64,000 nucleotides of DNA from the NCBI GenBank assembly GCA_023565505.1, contig JAIMBI010000001.1, positions 124,001 to 188,000 on the forward strand. The letters are read 5' to 3'. Under the pieces are notes generated by a model that searched no databases, had not been told where the DNA came from, and was given only the letters and a program-made list of their open reading frames with translations. Positions within the stretch are counted from its first letter, which is position 1; each line of letters opens with the position of its first letter. The position numbers and the translations under genes are program-made. The DNA is from Actinomycetes bacterium (lineage in GTDB: Bacteria > Bacillota > Sulfobacillia > Sulfobacillales > JAIMBI01). Positions 26,140 to 34,675 of this stretch are shown piece by piece.

Positions 26140-26282
26140 TCGAACCTCCACCACGCCTACGAGGTTAGTTGTCGGGCTAGGACGGTGAAGTCGCCCCTGC
26201 TTGCGCATTAGCCCCTAGTTGCCGCCGGCAACCCATGTGATCCCCCGCCCACCGCGATCTGCGGCAGCTCGGCGACTCGCAT
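26140..26282 (-). ncRNA. ydaO/yuaA-type c-di-AMP riboswitch
   Basis: Reading the minus strand, the leader shows the conserved landmarks of this class in order: TCGCCGAG at the start, GGCGGGGGA followed by ATGGGTTGCC, AGGGGCTAATGCG, GGGGCGAC, GTCCTAGCCCGACA and the highly conserved CTAACCTCGTAGGCGTGG plus GGAGG (26145-26168). These match known ydaO sequences closely. It lies downstream of a TATAAT box and about 230 nt upstream of the GT20 gene. The family senses c-di-AMP and usually lowers expression of osmolyte, potassium and cell-wall genes; an osmolyte synthase fits well. Confidence 0.9.
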
Positions 26283-26307
26283 TCCAAGCGACTGCCTGTC
26301 ACGGTTG

Positions 26308-26313
26308 ATTATA
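26308..26313 (-). promoter_or_regulatory. -10 box of the riboswitch-otsA transcript
   Basis: On the minus strand TGGTATAAT gives a consensus -10 hexamer with an extended TG element, about 25 nt before the riboswitch. The hexamer 17 bp further upstream (TGTCCC) is a poor -35, consistent with an extended -10 promoter. Confidence 0.65.
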
Positions 26314-26538
26314 CCATAACTTGTCTTTTCGGGACACCCCCACTGAACGGTGTTGATTGGGGGCAGGACGGAGCGAAATCGGGTGCAAAAGCGCGCGATG
26401 AACCGGGAGCGGGGCGGATTGGCGGGTTCCGCCGAGCGAACGGGCAACGATGGTCCCGGGCCCGGCGGCGCACGGACCGGGAGCCGGGGCACCGCTCGGG
26501 TAAAATCGGGGCCAAGCAGTGGAAGGGGGCGGAGCCCG

Positions 26539-27642
26539 ATGCGTCGGGGGGGCAAGGGGATAGGCCGGTGGCTCGGTTGCCTGGCCCTGGGGGTTCTCGC
26601 CTGGCTGACGGCCGTGGCGGCGCCGGGCTGGGTGTCCCGTTCCCCTTCGACGCGCCCGACGGCCCGCCCTCCGGCGTTTTCCCACGTGTTCGTCATCATG
26701 CTGGAGAACCAGTCCCCGGCCGTCCTCGCCTCGCCTGAGGCGGCGGACTTGCGGCGGCTGGCGGCGCAGTACGCTTATGACACGGACTATTTCGGGGTGA
26801 CCCACCCGAGCCTGCCGAACTACGTCGCGGCCGTCACGGGCCGGACGGGGGGCACCCACAGCGACAACCCGACCCAGCGGTTCCCCTTCCCGTCCCTGCC
26901 GGCCCAGCTCGACCGGCACGGAATTTCGTGGCAGGCGGCGATGGAGGGGCTGCCGTATCCCGGTTATCCGGGCAACTGGTACCCGCCTGCCCCACCGGGC
27001 ACGCCCCCGACGACCCCTCCGGCGGATGCGCGGTACGCCAAAAAGCATGATCCCTTCCTCCTCCTGACGGGCCTGGCACCGCATGACGCATCCCGCGTCG
27101 TCCCGCTGGACGTCCTGGCGGGGGAGTTGCGCTCCGGGAACGTGCCCCGATTCGTCTGGATCTCTCCGGACCTGTGTCACGATATGCACGGCCAGCCCGA
27201 CGCTCCCGGGGCGAGTTGTCCCGAAAGCCGCCCGGCGCAGCTGGTTGCCGCCGCGGACCATTTCGTTCGGACGTGGGTGGAGCGGATTCAGCACTCGGCG
27301 GCCTGGACAGGCAACGCGGTGATTTTCGTGGTCTGGGACGAAGGGGCCGGCTCGCCCTGGCCGCCCACGCCGCCGAATCTATGGCGCTACCTTGCGGCAG
27401 GGCCCGGTGCTCCGCCGGTGTGGCCCGCGGTCCCCGGCCTGCTCCGCATCGGCGGCGGTCGGGCGCCGCTTATCGTCATCGCCCGAAACGGGCCGCGCCA
27501 CTTGCAGGCGGCCATCTGGGCGGATCATTACAGCATCCTGAAGACCCTCGAAGCCGCTTGGAACCTTCCTTACCTGGGTCACGCGCGTGATGCCGACGTG
27601 CCGTTGCTGACGCCGCTCGTGGTGTCGTCCCGGCCGACTTGA
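26539..27642 (+). CDS. Secreted phosphoesterase (PF04185, acid phosphatase/phospholipase C-like)
   Basis: Exported enzyme of about 367 residues. The N-terminus has arginines, then a hydrophobic stretch LGCLALGVLAWLTAVAAPGW, a signal peptide or membrane anchor. The alkaline-phosphatase-superfamily core follows: FSHVFVIMLENQSPAV with the metal-binding Glu-Asn, GVTHPSLPNYVAAVTG with the Ser/Thr-Pro nucleophile region, WISPDLCHDMHG, VIFVVWDEGAGSP, and late WADHYSILKTLEAAWNLPYLG. ATG 26539 was preferred over an upstream in-frame ATG because the signal sequence starts directly after it. It probably releases phosphate outside the cell; lipid versus ester substrate is unknown. Confidence 0.88.
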   Translation: MRRGGKGIGRWLGCLALGVLAWLTAVAAPGWVSRSPSTRPTARPPAFSHVFVIMLENQSPAVLASPEAADLRRLAAQYAYDTDYFGVTHPSLPNYVAAVTGRTGGTHSDNPTQRFPFPSLPAQLDRHGISWQAAMEGLPYPGYPGNWYPPAPPGTPPTTPPADARYAKKHDPFLLLTGLAPHDASRVVPLDVLAGELRSGNVPRFVWISPDLCHDMHGQPDAPGASCPESRPAQLVAAADHFVRTWVERIQHSAAWTGNAVIFVVWDEGAGSPWPPTPPNLWRYLAAGPGAPPVWPAVPGLLRIGGGRAPLIVIARNGPRHLQAAIWADHYSILKTLEAAWNLPYLGHARDADVPLLTPLVVSSRPT

Positions 27643-27865
27643 GGCCCCGGGGCGACGGGAAGAGGCCCGCTCCGTGAAGGGTGGCGATAGGACACAGCGC
27701 GTGCGACCCCGCCCGCGGGGGCCCGGTAACGGCGGCCGGCGGCCGGAAAGGTCTCAGGCTGCCGGCGGGGCCATACCTTCTCCGAAGACGACGATGCCCG
27801 GCTGCCGCCACGCGGTGGCGCGGGGCGCCGGACGGCCGAAGCCCGGGGGCGCGAGGAGGGGTTCG

Positions 27866-28138
27866 GTGGACTGGAAGATGATGCTGACCACGTTCGGCCT
27901 GATCTTTTTGGCCGAACTCGGCGACAAGACCCAGTTGACGGTCATGACGCTCGCCGCGCAGAGCCGTGCGACACTCCCCGTCTTCGTCGGCGCCGCGGCT
28001 GCCTTGACCTTCAGTGCGGCGCTAGGGGCCGCATTCGGAGAAGCCATCACGCGCGTGGTCCCTGCCGGACTGATCCATGCCGGGGCCGGGGTCGCCTTCG
28101 TCATCCTGGGGATTTTGCTGGTACTCGGCCGCATCTGA
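27866..28138 (+). CDS. UPF0016/TMEM165-GDT1 family small transporter
   Basis: Membrane protein of 90 residues with a single UPF0016 repeat. Three hydrophobic segments are visible, and the family signature E-x-G-D-K-T is present in IFLAELGDKTQLTVMTLAAQ. Family members export Mn2+ or exchange Ca2+/Mn2+ with protons. Larger members carry two repeats, so this half-size protein must dimerise or pair with another half, none of which is seen here. The GTG start follows GAGGAGGGG. I looked for a Mn2+ (yybP-ykoY) riboswitch upstream and did not find one. Confidence 0.85.
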   Translation: MDWKMMLTTFGLIFLAELGDKTQLTVMTLAAQSRATLPVFVGAAAALTFSAALGAAFGEAITRVVPAGLIHAGAGVAFVILGILLVLGRI

Positions 28139-28292
28139 GCCCCCCGTCAAGCCGCCGGAATGCACCCGGCCGGGTGCGACTTGGCGTGCCGCCCTGCGTC
28201 CGGCGTGCCTGCGCCGCCCATCGTCGGCGCCGGAGCCGCAAGGTCCCCCGTTTGCACCGGGCCATGATTCGTGCTATCATGCAATCGACGTT

Positions 28293-28367
28293 GCGCCCGT
28301 GGTGAAGTGGATATCACGCAGGCCTCCGGAGCCTGAAGCAGGGGTTCGAGTCCCTTCGGGCGCACCA
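28293..28367 (+). tRNA. tRNA-Arg (anticodon CCG)
   Basis: A complete 75-nt cloverleaf including encoded CCA. The acceptor stem is GCGCCCG/CGGGCGC, the anticodon stem CAGGC/GCCTG with loop CTCCGGA, giving anticodon CCG, and the T loop is TTCGAGT. It decodes CGG, a common Arg codon in this GC-rich genome. A terminator follows. Confidence 0.96.
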
Positions 28368-28384
28368 AGTTTCCCGACATTTCA

Positions 28385-28412
28385 GCCCCGCAAGGATTGG
28401 CGGGGCTTCTTC
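28385..28412 (+). terminator. Terminator after tRNA-Arg
   Basis: GCCCCGC (28385-28391) and GCGGGGC (28400-28406) form a seven-pair stem followed by TTCTTCTTGT, 17 nt after the tRNA end. Confidence 0.85.
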
Positions 28413-28750
28413 TTGTCTGGGACCCGTTTCGCTGCTTCGAAAGTCCAAGGCGGCACCAGAGGGGCCCTGCCGAGGTTGGAGCCGACTCCGGAACCATCGG
28501 CCAAGCCCCCGGGCCGCCGCCCGCCGGCGCCGGGGACGGTCTTCGGACCCGCGCACGGTAGGACGCGGCGGCGTTGCCGAAAGCCCCAATCCCACCGGCG
28601 GGGAACGGCGTGGCATCCGTGGTTCAGCCTGATGGTACGCGTGGCGGGGCATCCGACGAGCCTGAACGCGCCCTGTCCGGGCCTTCCCGACGGATACGCC
28701 GCCGGGTTCGCGTTCCCGGACGGATCCCATGGCCTGGACCTGGGCGGCGT
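28413..28750 (+). other. Stretch without a recognised gene
   Basis: About 340 nt between the tRNA terminator and the end of the convergent SRAP gene. I see only low-complexity shadow frames and no promoter, repeat or RNA that I can support. Confidence 0.5.
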
Positions 28751-29413
28751 TCAGCCGGCCGCCACGGGCATGACGCAGGCCGGGTCGTCCACCGTCGGCC
28801 GGTTGACCCGTGACGACACCGGGTAGGCGCGCAGCCGGGGAGGTTCCGGCGGGACGGCAAACACGGCCCGCCAGACGGCAAACGGCGTATGGAGCCACGT
28901 CTGGGCCTGCTCGGCCGTCAGGACGAGCGGCATGCGGGGGTGGAGCCAAGCCAGAGGTTCCCACGCGGGTCGGGTCACGATCGCGCAGGTCGCCACGGCG
29001 GGCCCGGTGGGCGGCGTCTCGCTGTTCGCCACGCCGGCGAGGAAGAAGGGCGTGTCGTCGGCGGCCACCACGCGGTAGGGCTGCTTGCGACCCGGGCCCG
29101 GTGCCCATTCGTAGTAGCCGTCCGCCGGGAGCACCACGCGGCCCGTACGGGCGGCAGCGCGGAAGAACGGCTTCGTCGCCAGGGTCTCCAGGCGAGCGTT
29201 GATGACCGGCTTCGGGGCGGACGCCCAGGGCGGAACAAAGCCCCACCGGAGCCACGTGCCAGTTCGGGAGCCGTCCGGCTCGGGCCGGATGGCCAACACG
29301 GCCTGGCCCGGAGCGATGTTGTAGCGGGGCGGCGGCGGGTCTGCCGGGAAGTGGAAGGACAGCACCTGCTGCACCAGCGCGAGGTCGGTGGTCAACGTGT
29401 AGCGGCCGCACAT
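28751..29413 (-). CDS. SRAP-domain protein (HMCES/YedK family)
   Basis: SOS-response-associated peptidase family protein of 220 residues that crosslinks to abasic sites in single-stranded DNA. The catalytic Cys2 follows Met1 (MCGRYTLTTDL), and RYNIAPGQAVLAI, the WGFVPPWA and INARLETLATKPFFR segments, and CVVLPADGYYEW-like VVLPADGYYEWAPG with the active Glu are present. A late PLAWLHPRMPLVL contains the conserved His-x-RMP. The ATG at 29413 was fixed by the obligatory Met-Cys start. It stands alone, with the TPR-glycosyltransferase upstream on the same strand. Confidence 0.94.
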   Translation of the reverse strand: MCGRYTLTTDLALVQQVLSFHFPADPPPPRYNIAPGQAVLAIRPEPDGSRTGTWLRWGFVPPWASAPKPVINARLETLATKPFFRAAARTGRVVLPADGYYEWAPGPGRKQPYRVVAADDTPFFLAGVANSETPPTGPAVATCAIVTRPAWEPLAWLHPRMPLVLTAEQAQTWLHTPFAVWRAVFAVPPEPPRLRAYPVSSRVNRPTVDDPACVMPVAAG

Positions 29414-29575
29414 TCCCTTTCCCCCCGATGCCGGGGATTCGAGGCCGGGCGGCGCGGGTCCTGCCGTGGGTCGCAAGGTGTGGTGTCTGAGGGGAGCCGG
29501 GGGGGACCCGAGGGGAGGCCGCGACCCGGCGGCCCCGCGTGGGTGGGTGCAACGCTCTTCCGGGGCGGGCGCGGA

Positions 29576-31054
29576 CTACATGGGGGCGGGTTCCGGTGTG
29601 CGGGGGGGATCCGGCCGAAGCGCGGTGATCTGCTCGTCCATGTGCCGTAACTGCCGGCGGACCGGATCCAGCTCCGGATGGCGGGCGAGCAGGTCCTCGT
29701 AGAGAGCGCGGGCTCGCACCCAGTCCCCCAGCAGCTTGAGGGCATCGGCTTGGCCGGCCGCCGCACCCCACTGGGCAATCTGGCTGTCGACACTCACGAT
29801 GCCGCGGTAGCCAAGTGCGGTCGCCTGAGCCTGACCGAAGCTCCGGTGGGCCTGGTGCAGCAGCTGGACGGCTTGAGCCAACTGCACCCGGCCGAGCAGA
29901 AACCAGGACGCCGGGAAGTCGGGGTGATGCGCCACGGCCCGCTCGGCCACGGCCAAGGCCTCGTCGAGCCGTTGGCGCATGAGCAGCGCTTCCCCAAGGT
30001 ACATCCGGACTTCCGGAACGCGGGCGTAGAGGGGCTGTCCGGCAGCCAGCTGTTCGGCCCGCTCGAGAGCGTCGATGGCCGCATCCACGTCTCCCGCGAG
30101 AAGCAGTTCGCGACCCAGAAAGCCCCACGACGCTACGTCGTGCGGGTCTTCCTCCACGCTTCGGCGCAGAAGGCTGATGTTGCGGTGGATCTTGGTCTTG
30201 TCGCCGCGCGTCTGGGCATCGTAACCGTCGTGATGGAGCCGGATCCGCACCACCGGTCGCAGGTAAGCCCGCGCGTAGACGCCGCCCGCGGGCGGCCCCA
30301 GCTGCTCGTGGACCCGGCCCCACCATCGGATCCCGTAACGGGTCGGGTGCATCCGCGACATGTCGTAGTTCGGTTCGACGCGCGTGCCCAGTTTGTTGAC
30401 CTGCACGATGCGCAGGATCACCGGCTCGCCGAGTCCGTCGAACAAGCCGGCCGCCAACCGGGGCACTCCGACGTCCTCGGGGTCCAGCACCTCGTCGCCG
30501 TCTACCCACAGCACCCAGTCCGCTTGGACCTGGGCCAGCGCGAAGTTCCGGGCCGCGCTGAAGTCGTCTTGCCACGCATAGGAGAACACCCGTGCGCCGG
30601 CGTTACGGGCGATGTCCGGTGTGGCGTCGTTGCTGCCCGTGTCGACCACGACAATCTCGTCGACCGCAGGCTGGACCGCGGCCAGAACGTCGGCCAGCAG
30701 GCGGGCCTCGTTGCGCACGATGAGCGCGGCGGCGACGCGGACGACGGGTACGCGCAAGGCGGCGGTCAGCCAGTCCGCCGCCGGTGCGGGCGCCAGCGGG
30801 AACAGCCGCTGCTTGGCCGCGTCAACCCACTCGGCCGGCGGGTCCAGGACCCATGCCCGCTCGTACGCCAGCCAGGCTTCGTGCTTGCGGCCCAGGTGCT
30901 CCAAGGCCTCACCCAGGAAGACCCAGGCCTGGGGGTTGCGGGCATCCTGCTCCACCAACGCCCGGGCGCGCACCAGGGCTTCGTGCCAGCGGGCGTGCTG
31001 CAGGAGATCGCGCACGGCTTGCAGGCGGAGATCCGGTTCGGCGTCCGTCGTCAT
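29576..31054 (-). CDS. TPR-containing family 2 glycosyltransferase
   Basis: Protein of about 492 residues. Residues 1-100 are TPR-like repeats (LQHARWHEALVRARALVEQDA, AWVFLGEALEHLGRKHEAW). Residues 105-320 are a GT2 catalytic domain: VRVAAALIVRNEARLLADVL, EIVVVDTGSNDATPDIA, and WVLWVDGDEVLDPED with the metal-binding Asp-x-Asp. More TPRs follow (ASWGFLGRELLLAGDVDAAI, SWFLLGRVQLAQAVQLLHQA). This layout matches the SunS-like or tetratricopeptide glycosyltransferases of Firmicutes that modify polysaccharides or peptides. The ATG at 31054 directly follows GGGAGG; an ATG at 31090 is an alternative. The acceptor is unknown. Confidence 0.88.
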   Translation of the reverse strand: MTTDAEPDLRLQAVRDLLQHARWHEALVRARALVEQDARNPQAWVFLGEALEHLGRKHEAWLAYERAWVLDPPAEWVDAAKQRLFPLAPAPAADWLTAALRVPVVRVAAALIVRNEARLLADVLAAVQPAVDEIVVVDTGSNDATPDIARNAGARVFSYAWQDDFSAARNFALAQVQADWVLWVDGDEVLDPEDVGVPRLAAGLFDGLGEPVILRIVQVNKLGTRVEPNYDMSRMHPTRYGIRWWGRVHEQLGPPAGGVYARAYLRPVVRIRLHHDGYDAQTRGDKTKIHRNISLLRRSVEEDPHDVASWGFLGRELLLAGDVDAAIDALERAEQLAAGQPLYARVPEVRMYLGEALLMRQRLDEALAVAERAVAHHPDFPASWFLLGRVQLAQAVQLLHQAHRSFGQAQATALGYRGIVSVDSQIAQWGAAAGQADALKLLGDWVRARALYEDLLARHPELDPVRRQLRHMDEQITALRPDPPRTPEPAPM

Positions 31055-31246
31055 CCCTCCCGGGGCCCGGGTGCGGACCGTGCGCGCCATGGAAAGAGCA
31101 GGGATCACGGCGCCGTGGCCCGGCCCGAACCGCTCGAATCTTATGCCGTCCGGTCCCGGGAGGTGTCGGCAGGACCCCGGATCATCGAGGAGCGACCCTG
31201 ACGCGGCGGATGGTCGTGGGCCGGCTGTCCGCTTTGGGATAGAATA

Positions 31247-31265
31247 TGTGCACATGAGTGTGCAC
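31247..31265 (+). repeat. Tandem TGTGCAC sites before the reductase gene
   Basis: TGTGCAC occurs at 31247-31253 and again at 31259-31265, twelve bases apart, with GTGCAC itself palindromic. The pair overlaps the leader just upstream of the AAGGAGG ribosome site of the acyl-ACP-reductase-like gene. It may be an operator; no cognate regulator is evident. Confidence 0.4.
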
Positions 31266-31279
31266 AAGGAGGTTGGCGC

Positions 31280-32407
31280 GTGCGGCGGTTCGCATTCATC
31301 CTGCATCCCCTGCGGTTCGACGACTTTGCGCGGAAATTTCCGTTCACCCGTTGGCTCCCCGAACGGTTGGTGGAAGGGATCTTCCGCCATGTGCCGCCGC
31401 TCAAGGTCGGTCACGTCACGGGTGTGGTGTCGACGACCGGCGAGACGCTGGAAGGGTGGCTCATCGGTCTTGCCATGACGCCCCGCGTCCTTCTGGAGAC
31501 CCCCTTCGCCCGTATCCTGCCCCGATTGGTGGCGGCGGGCCGCCTGGCCGAGCAGCTGGGGGCGGAGATCGTCGGATTGGGCGCGTTCACCAAGATTGCC
31601 GGGGATCGGGGAATCAGTGTCGCGCGCGCCTTGCGCATTCCGGTGACGACCGGGAATTCTTACACCACGGCGACGGCCGTGGCGGGAGCGCTTCGGGGGG
31701 CCCGCCGGCTCGGGATCCCGCCCGAGGCGGCCGAGGTGGCGGTCATCGGGGCGACCGGTTCGATCGGCGCCGCGTGCTGTCACCTCTTGGCCCGTCAGGT
31801 CCCCGCGCTGACGTTGGTGGCGCGCAACCGCGAACGACTGGAGTCGTTCCGGGACGAGCTCCACGAACGTTATCCCTCGGTGGCGCTGGCCGTCGAGACC
31901 GACATTGCCCGCGCGGTCCGACGGGCGGACGTGGTCATCGCGGTGTCGTCGTCGCCCGACGCCATCGTGGCACCCGAGGATCTCAAGCCCGGGGCGGTCG
32001 TATGTGATGTCGCCCGGCCGCGCAACTTGTCCCGGGTCGTCACCGAACGCCGGCCGGACGTGCTGGTCATCGACGGCGGGGTGATCGAGGTTCCTGGCGA
32101 GCAGGCCGACATGGGCTTCGATTTCGGTTTCCCGCCGCGCATGGTGGAGGCGTGCATGGCCGAGACCATGGCCCTGGCGCTCGAGGGGCGCCTGGAGAAC
32201 TTTACGTTGGGACCGACCGTGGACCCGGACCGAGTGCTGGAGATCGATCGCATTGCGGCGCGCCACGGCTTTAAGATGGCGGGCTTCCGCCGCTTCGAAC
32301 GGGCGATTCCGGACGAGGAGATCGAGGCGATCCGGGCCCGTCGGCTCCGCGTCGACCCGTCCCGATCCGTGGCGCCGGTAGCGCTCTCCGCGCCGGGTCT
32401 CCAGTGA
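31280..32407 (+). CDS. Long-chain acyl-[ACP] reductase-like dehydrogenase
   Basis: Protein of 375 residues resembling cyanobacterial acyl-ACP reductase and related predicted amino-acid dehydrogenases (COG5322). The N-terminal catalytic region has IFRHVPPLKVGHVTGV and GAEIVGLGAFTKIAGDRG. A Rossmann NAD(P) domain follows with VAVIGATGSIGAACCHLLAR near residue 155, and CDVARPRNLS and VIDGGVIEVPG come later. In cyanobacteria the enzyme makes fatty aldehydes from acyl-ACP. Outside cyanobacteria the substrate is not established, so the call is by homology. The GTG start follows AAGGAGG with ideal spacing. It is transcribed in the direction of the his cluster, 82 nt away. Confidence 0.78.
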   Translation: MRRFAFILHPLRFDDFARKFPFTRWLPERLVEGIFRHVPPLKVGHVTGVVSTTGETLEGWLIGLAMTPRVLLETPFARILPRLVAAGRLAEQLGAEIVGLGAFTKIAGDRGISVARALRIPVTTGNSYTTATAVAGALRGARRLGIPPEAAEVAVIGATGSIGAACCHLLARQVPALTLVARNRERLESFRDELHERYPSVALAVETDIARAVRRADVVIAVSSSPDAIVAPEDLKPGAVVCDVARPRNLSRVVTERRPDVLVIDGGVIEVPGEQADMGFDFGFPPRMVEACMAETMALALEGRLENFTLGPTVDPDRVLEIDRIAARHGFKMAGFRRFERAIPDEEIEAIRARRLRVDPSRSVAPVALSAPGLQ

Positions 32408-32489
32408 CCGCGCGCCGCCCCTTGAGTCGCCGCGGGGCAGCGTGTACGCTGGGTCTGTACCTCATTACCGGGCTAAAGGCGGTGCCCCT

Positions 32490-33569
32490 GTGATCGCTCC
32501 ACGGCCGGAGGTGGCGTCCCTCAAACCGTACCAACCGGGTCGGCCGCAAGGGTACGCGGTGACGGACGGGGTCAACTTGGCCGCCAACGAAAACGCCTGG
32601 GGGCCGTCGCCGGCGGCTCGGGCGGCGTTGGCCAGCGCAGTCGACCCAGCACGATACCCCGACATGACCGGCGACCGACTCATCGACGCCCTGTCAACGG
32701 CCTGGGTCGTGGATCCGGCCTCCCTCCTGCTGGGCACCGGCAGCGGTCACCTCATCAAGTGCCTCGCCGAGACCTACCTCCGTCCCGGCGACCGGGTGGT
32801 GACGGTGGCGCCGACATTCTCGCTGTATGGTCAAGCGGCTCGACTGATGGGCGCCGAAGTCCACGCCCTGCCCGGCGACGGGCACACGGTGGCCTTCGAC
32901 CGCCTTCCGGAGTGGGTGGACCGGCTGCGTCCGCGATTGGTCTACCTCTGCAGCCCCAACAACCCGACGGGCGACATGGCCCCGCCCACCGTCGTGCAGA
33001 CGCTGCTCCAGGTCCTCGGCGACACGGGCCTCCTGGTCCTGGACGAGGCCTACGCCCCCTTTGCCGAGACGGTGCCGGACTGGGGGGAGGCGCTCCGGGC
33101 GGGGGCTCCCTTGGCCATCCTGCGCACGTTCTCGAAGATCTACGGCCTGGCGGCGCTGCGCCTGGGCGTGTTGGTGGCGCCGCCGGAGATCGTCCGGGCC
33201 GTCGGACGGGTACGGGAACCGTTTCCGGTCAGCTCGCCCGCCCTGGCTGCGGCGGTGGCGGCGGTCCAGGACACGGCGTACCTGGAATTCGTCGCCCGTG
33301 AAGTCGACCGCGGTCGGAGGCGGCTCATCGGGGCTTTGACCGAGCGGCACTGGGACGTCCATCCCAGCCAGGCCAACTTCGTCTGGGCGGCGCCCCCGCC
33401 GCCCTGGCAGGCGGACCGGTTGGTCGCCGCGTTGCGCGCGCGCGGCATCCTGATTCGCGCCGGCGCACCGTTCGGAGTGGAGACGCACGTGCGGATCACC
33501 GTGGGTCGTCCCGAGGAGATCGACCGGTTCCTCGGGGCGTTGGACGTACTGGAGGCGGAGCGGCCGTGA
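32490..33569 (+). CDS. hisC: Histidinol-phosphate aminotransferase
   Basis: PLP-dependent aminotransferase of about 359 residues, converting imidazole-acetol phosphate to histidinol phosphate. LAANENAWGPSP is the substrate-loop signature, LCSPNNPTGD binds PLP, and the Schiff-base Lys is in RTFSKIYGLAALRLG. The Arg of LVAALRARGILIR binds the carboxylate side. GTG 32490 follows AAAGGCGG; an upstream in-frame ATG would add 16 residues without the usual sequence. It is the first gene of the his block and overlaps yerC by four bases. Confidence 0.93.
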   Translation: MIAPRPEVASLKPYQPGRPQGYAVTDGVNLAANENAWGPSPAARAALASAVDPARYPDMTGDRLIDALSTAWVVDPASLLLGTGSGHLIKCLAETYLRPGDRVVTVAPTFSLYGQAARLMGAEVHALPGDGHTVAFDRLPEWVDRLRPRLVYLCSPNNPTGDMAPPTVVQTLLQVLGDTGLLVLDEAYAPFAETVPDWGEALRAGAPLAILRTFSKIYGLAALRLGVLVAPPEIVRAVGRVREPFPVSSPALAAAVAAVQDTAYLEFVAREVDRGRRRLIGALTERHWDVHPSQANFVWAAPPPPWQADRLVAALRARGILIRAGAPFGVETHVRITVGRPEEIDRFLGALDVLEAERP

Positions 33570-33907
33570 GCGGGGATCTCGAATTCGCGTTCGCCGTGTT
33601 GAGCCAGGTTCGGAATGCGGAGGAGCTGGGACGGCTTCTCGAGGACTGGCTCACCTTTCGGGAGCAGGAGGAGCTGATGCTCCGCCTGAACATCGCCCGG
33701 CGACTGTTCCTCGGCCAGACGTACGAGACCATCGAGACCGAGACGGGGGCCTCGTCGACGACAATCAGTCGAGTTCGCCGGGCCCTTTACCGGGGGGCCG
33801 ACGGATACCGCACGGTCTTCGAACGGTTGGCGGCCGCCGGCCGGCTTTGGCCCCCGGCGGGAGAGGATCCGGCCGTCGCCGAAACCCCGGGGGCCGCCGA
33901 CCGCTGA
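33566..33907 (+). CDS. YerC/YecD family TrpR-like regulator
   Basis: Small DNA-binding protein of 113 residues in the TrpR/YerC-YecD family. The signature WLTFREQEELMLRLNIARRL and the helix-turn-helix ETIETETGASSTTISRVRRAL, ending in LYRGADGY, are clear. In Bacillus, YerC homologues have been linked to histidine regulation. The gene sits between hisC (4-nt overlap) and hisG, so repression of the his operon by histidine or a related amino acid is likely. A direct repeat TACAGTG at the hisG promoter is a possible binding site. Confidence 0.9.
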   Translation: MSGDLEFAFAVLSQVRNAEELGRLLEDWLTFREQEELMLRLNIARRLFLGQTYETIETETGASSTTISRVRRALYRGADGYRTVFERLAAAGRLWPPAGEDPAVAETPGAADR

Positions 33908-33987
33908 ACCGCGGCGCCCCGAGGGGGATGGACCGAAGCGACGCGCCGCCGCGGCGGGATGAACCGCAGCCGAGGCCGCTTCGCACG

Positions 33988-34036
33988 TTGACGAACCGGG
34001 GGTCACGTGGTACAGTGATGATGCTTTAATACAGTG
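33988..34036 (+). promoter_or_regulatory. hisG promoter with TACAGTG direct repeats
   Basis: TTGACG (33988-33993) and TACAGT (34011-34016) are 17 bp apart, a good sigma-A promoter about 50 nt before hisG. TACAGTG occurs at 34011-34017 and 34030-34036, so one copy covers the -10. The neighbouring yerC product is a plausible binder. Confidence 0.72.
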
Positions 34037-34063
34037 CAGCGATAGTGTGAAGGAGTGTAGGTC

Positions 34064-34675
34064 ATGCGTATCGCGATCGCGGCGGGCCGTCTGGAGCAGC
34101 CGATTTGGAACTGGCTCAAGAGCCAGGGACTCGTGAACGGTTCCCGCCACGGTCGCGCGCTCGTCTACACGCCCCGGCCGGGGTGGGAGATCGCCGTGGT
34201 GCGGGGCCGGGACATCCCCGGACTGCTCCGACGGGGCGTGGTGGACGTTGGCATCCTGGGCCGCGACGTCGTCGAGGAGTCTCCCTACGAGCTGTGGATG
34301 GGCCCGTCCCTCGGATTCGGCCAGTGCCGGTTGATGCTCGCTCTGCCCAACGACATGGAGGCGATGCCCGGCGGACGGTTCCGTGTGGCGACGCGCTACC
34401 CCCGCATCACGCGCGCTTGGGCCGAGCGGGAGGGCTTGCTGGTCGACATCGTGGAGATGACCGGATCGGTCGAGGTGGCCCCGCGACTCGGCATCGCCGA
34501 TGCGGTGGTCGACGTGGTGGAGACCGGCGAGACCCTGCGGGCCAACGGGCTGAAGCCGGTGGCCACGGTGCTCGACTCGTACGCCGGATTGGTCACCCGC
34601 CCTCAGGAGCAGGCCTTGGCGGAACGCTTGACGGCCGCGGAAGAGGAGATGGGCCGTGCGGCTTGCGAGGCGTAA
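34064..34675 (+). CDS. hisG: ATP phosphoribosyltransferase, short form
   Basis: Catalytic subunit of the first histidine-synthesis step, 203 residues. It has RIAIAAGRLEQPIWNWLKSQG, VVRGRDIPGLLRRGVVDVGILG, and the PRPP-binding region IVEMTGSVEVAPRLGIADAVVDVVETG. It lacks the C-terminal regulatory domain of long HisG, so it should need HisZ, a histidyl-tRNA-synthetase paralogue, for activity and feedback. No hisZ is present in the window. The end overlaps the hisD start by 20 nt. Confidence 0.94.
   Translation: MRIAIAAGRLEQPIWNWLKSQGLVNGSRHGRALVYTPRPGWEIAVVRGRDIPGLLRRGVVDVGILGRDVVEESPYELWMGPSLGFGQCRLMLALPNDMEAMPGGRFRVATRYPRITRAWAEREGLLVDIVEMTGSVEVAPRLGIADAVVDVVETGETLRANGLKPVATVLDSYAGLVTRPQEQALAERLTAAEEEMGRAACEA

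Noticed and set aside
27643-27865. Possible Mn2+ (yybP-ykoY) riboswitch ahead of the UPF0016 gene
   Set aside because: The conserved GGGGAGUAG and the paired-loop sequences of that class are not present.
29413-32266. Very long minus-strand frame running from the glycosyltransferase through the reductase gene
   Set aside because: Only the part from about 31054 downwards has family matches; the rest is antisense to the acyl-ACP-reductase-like gene.
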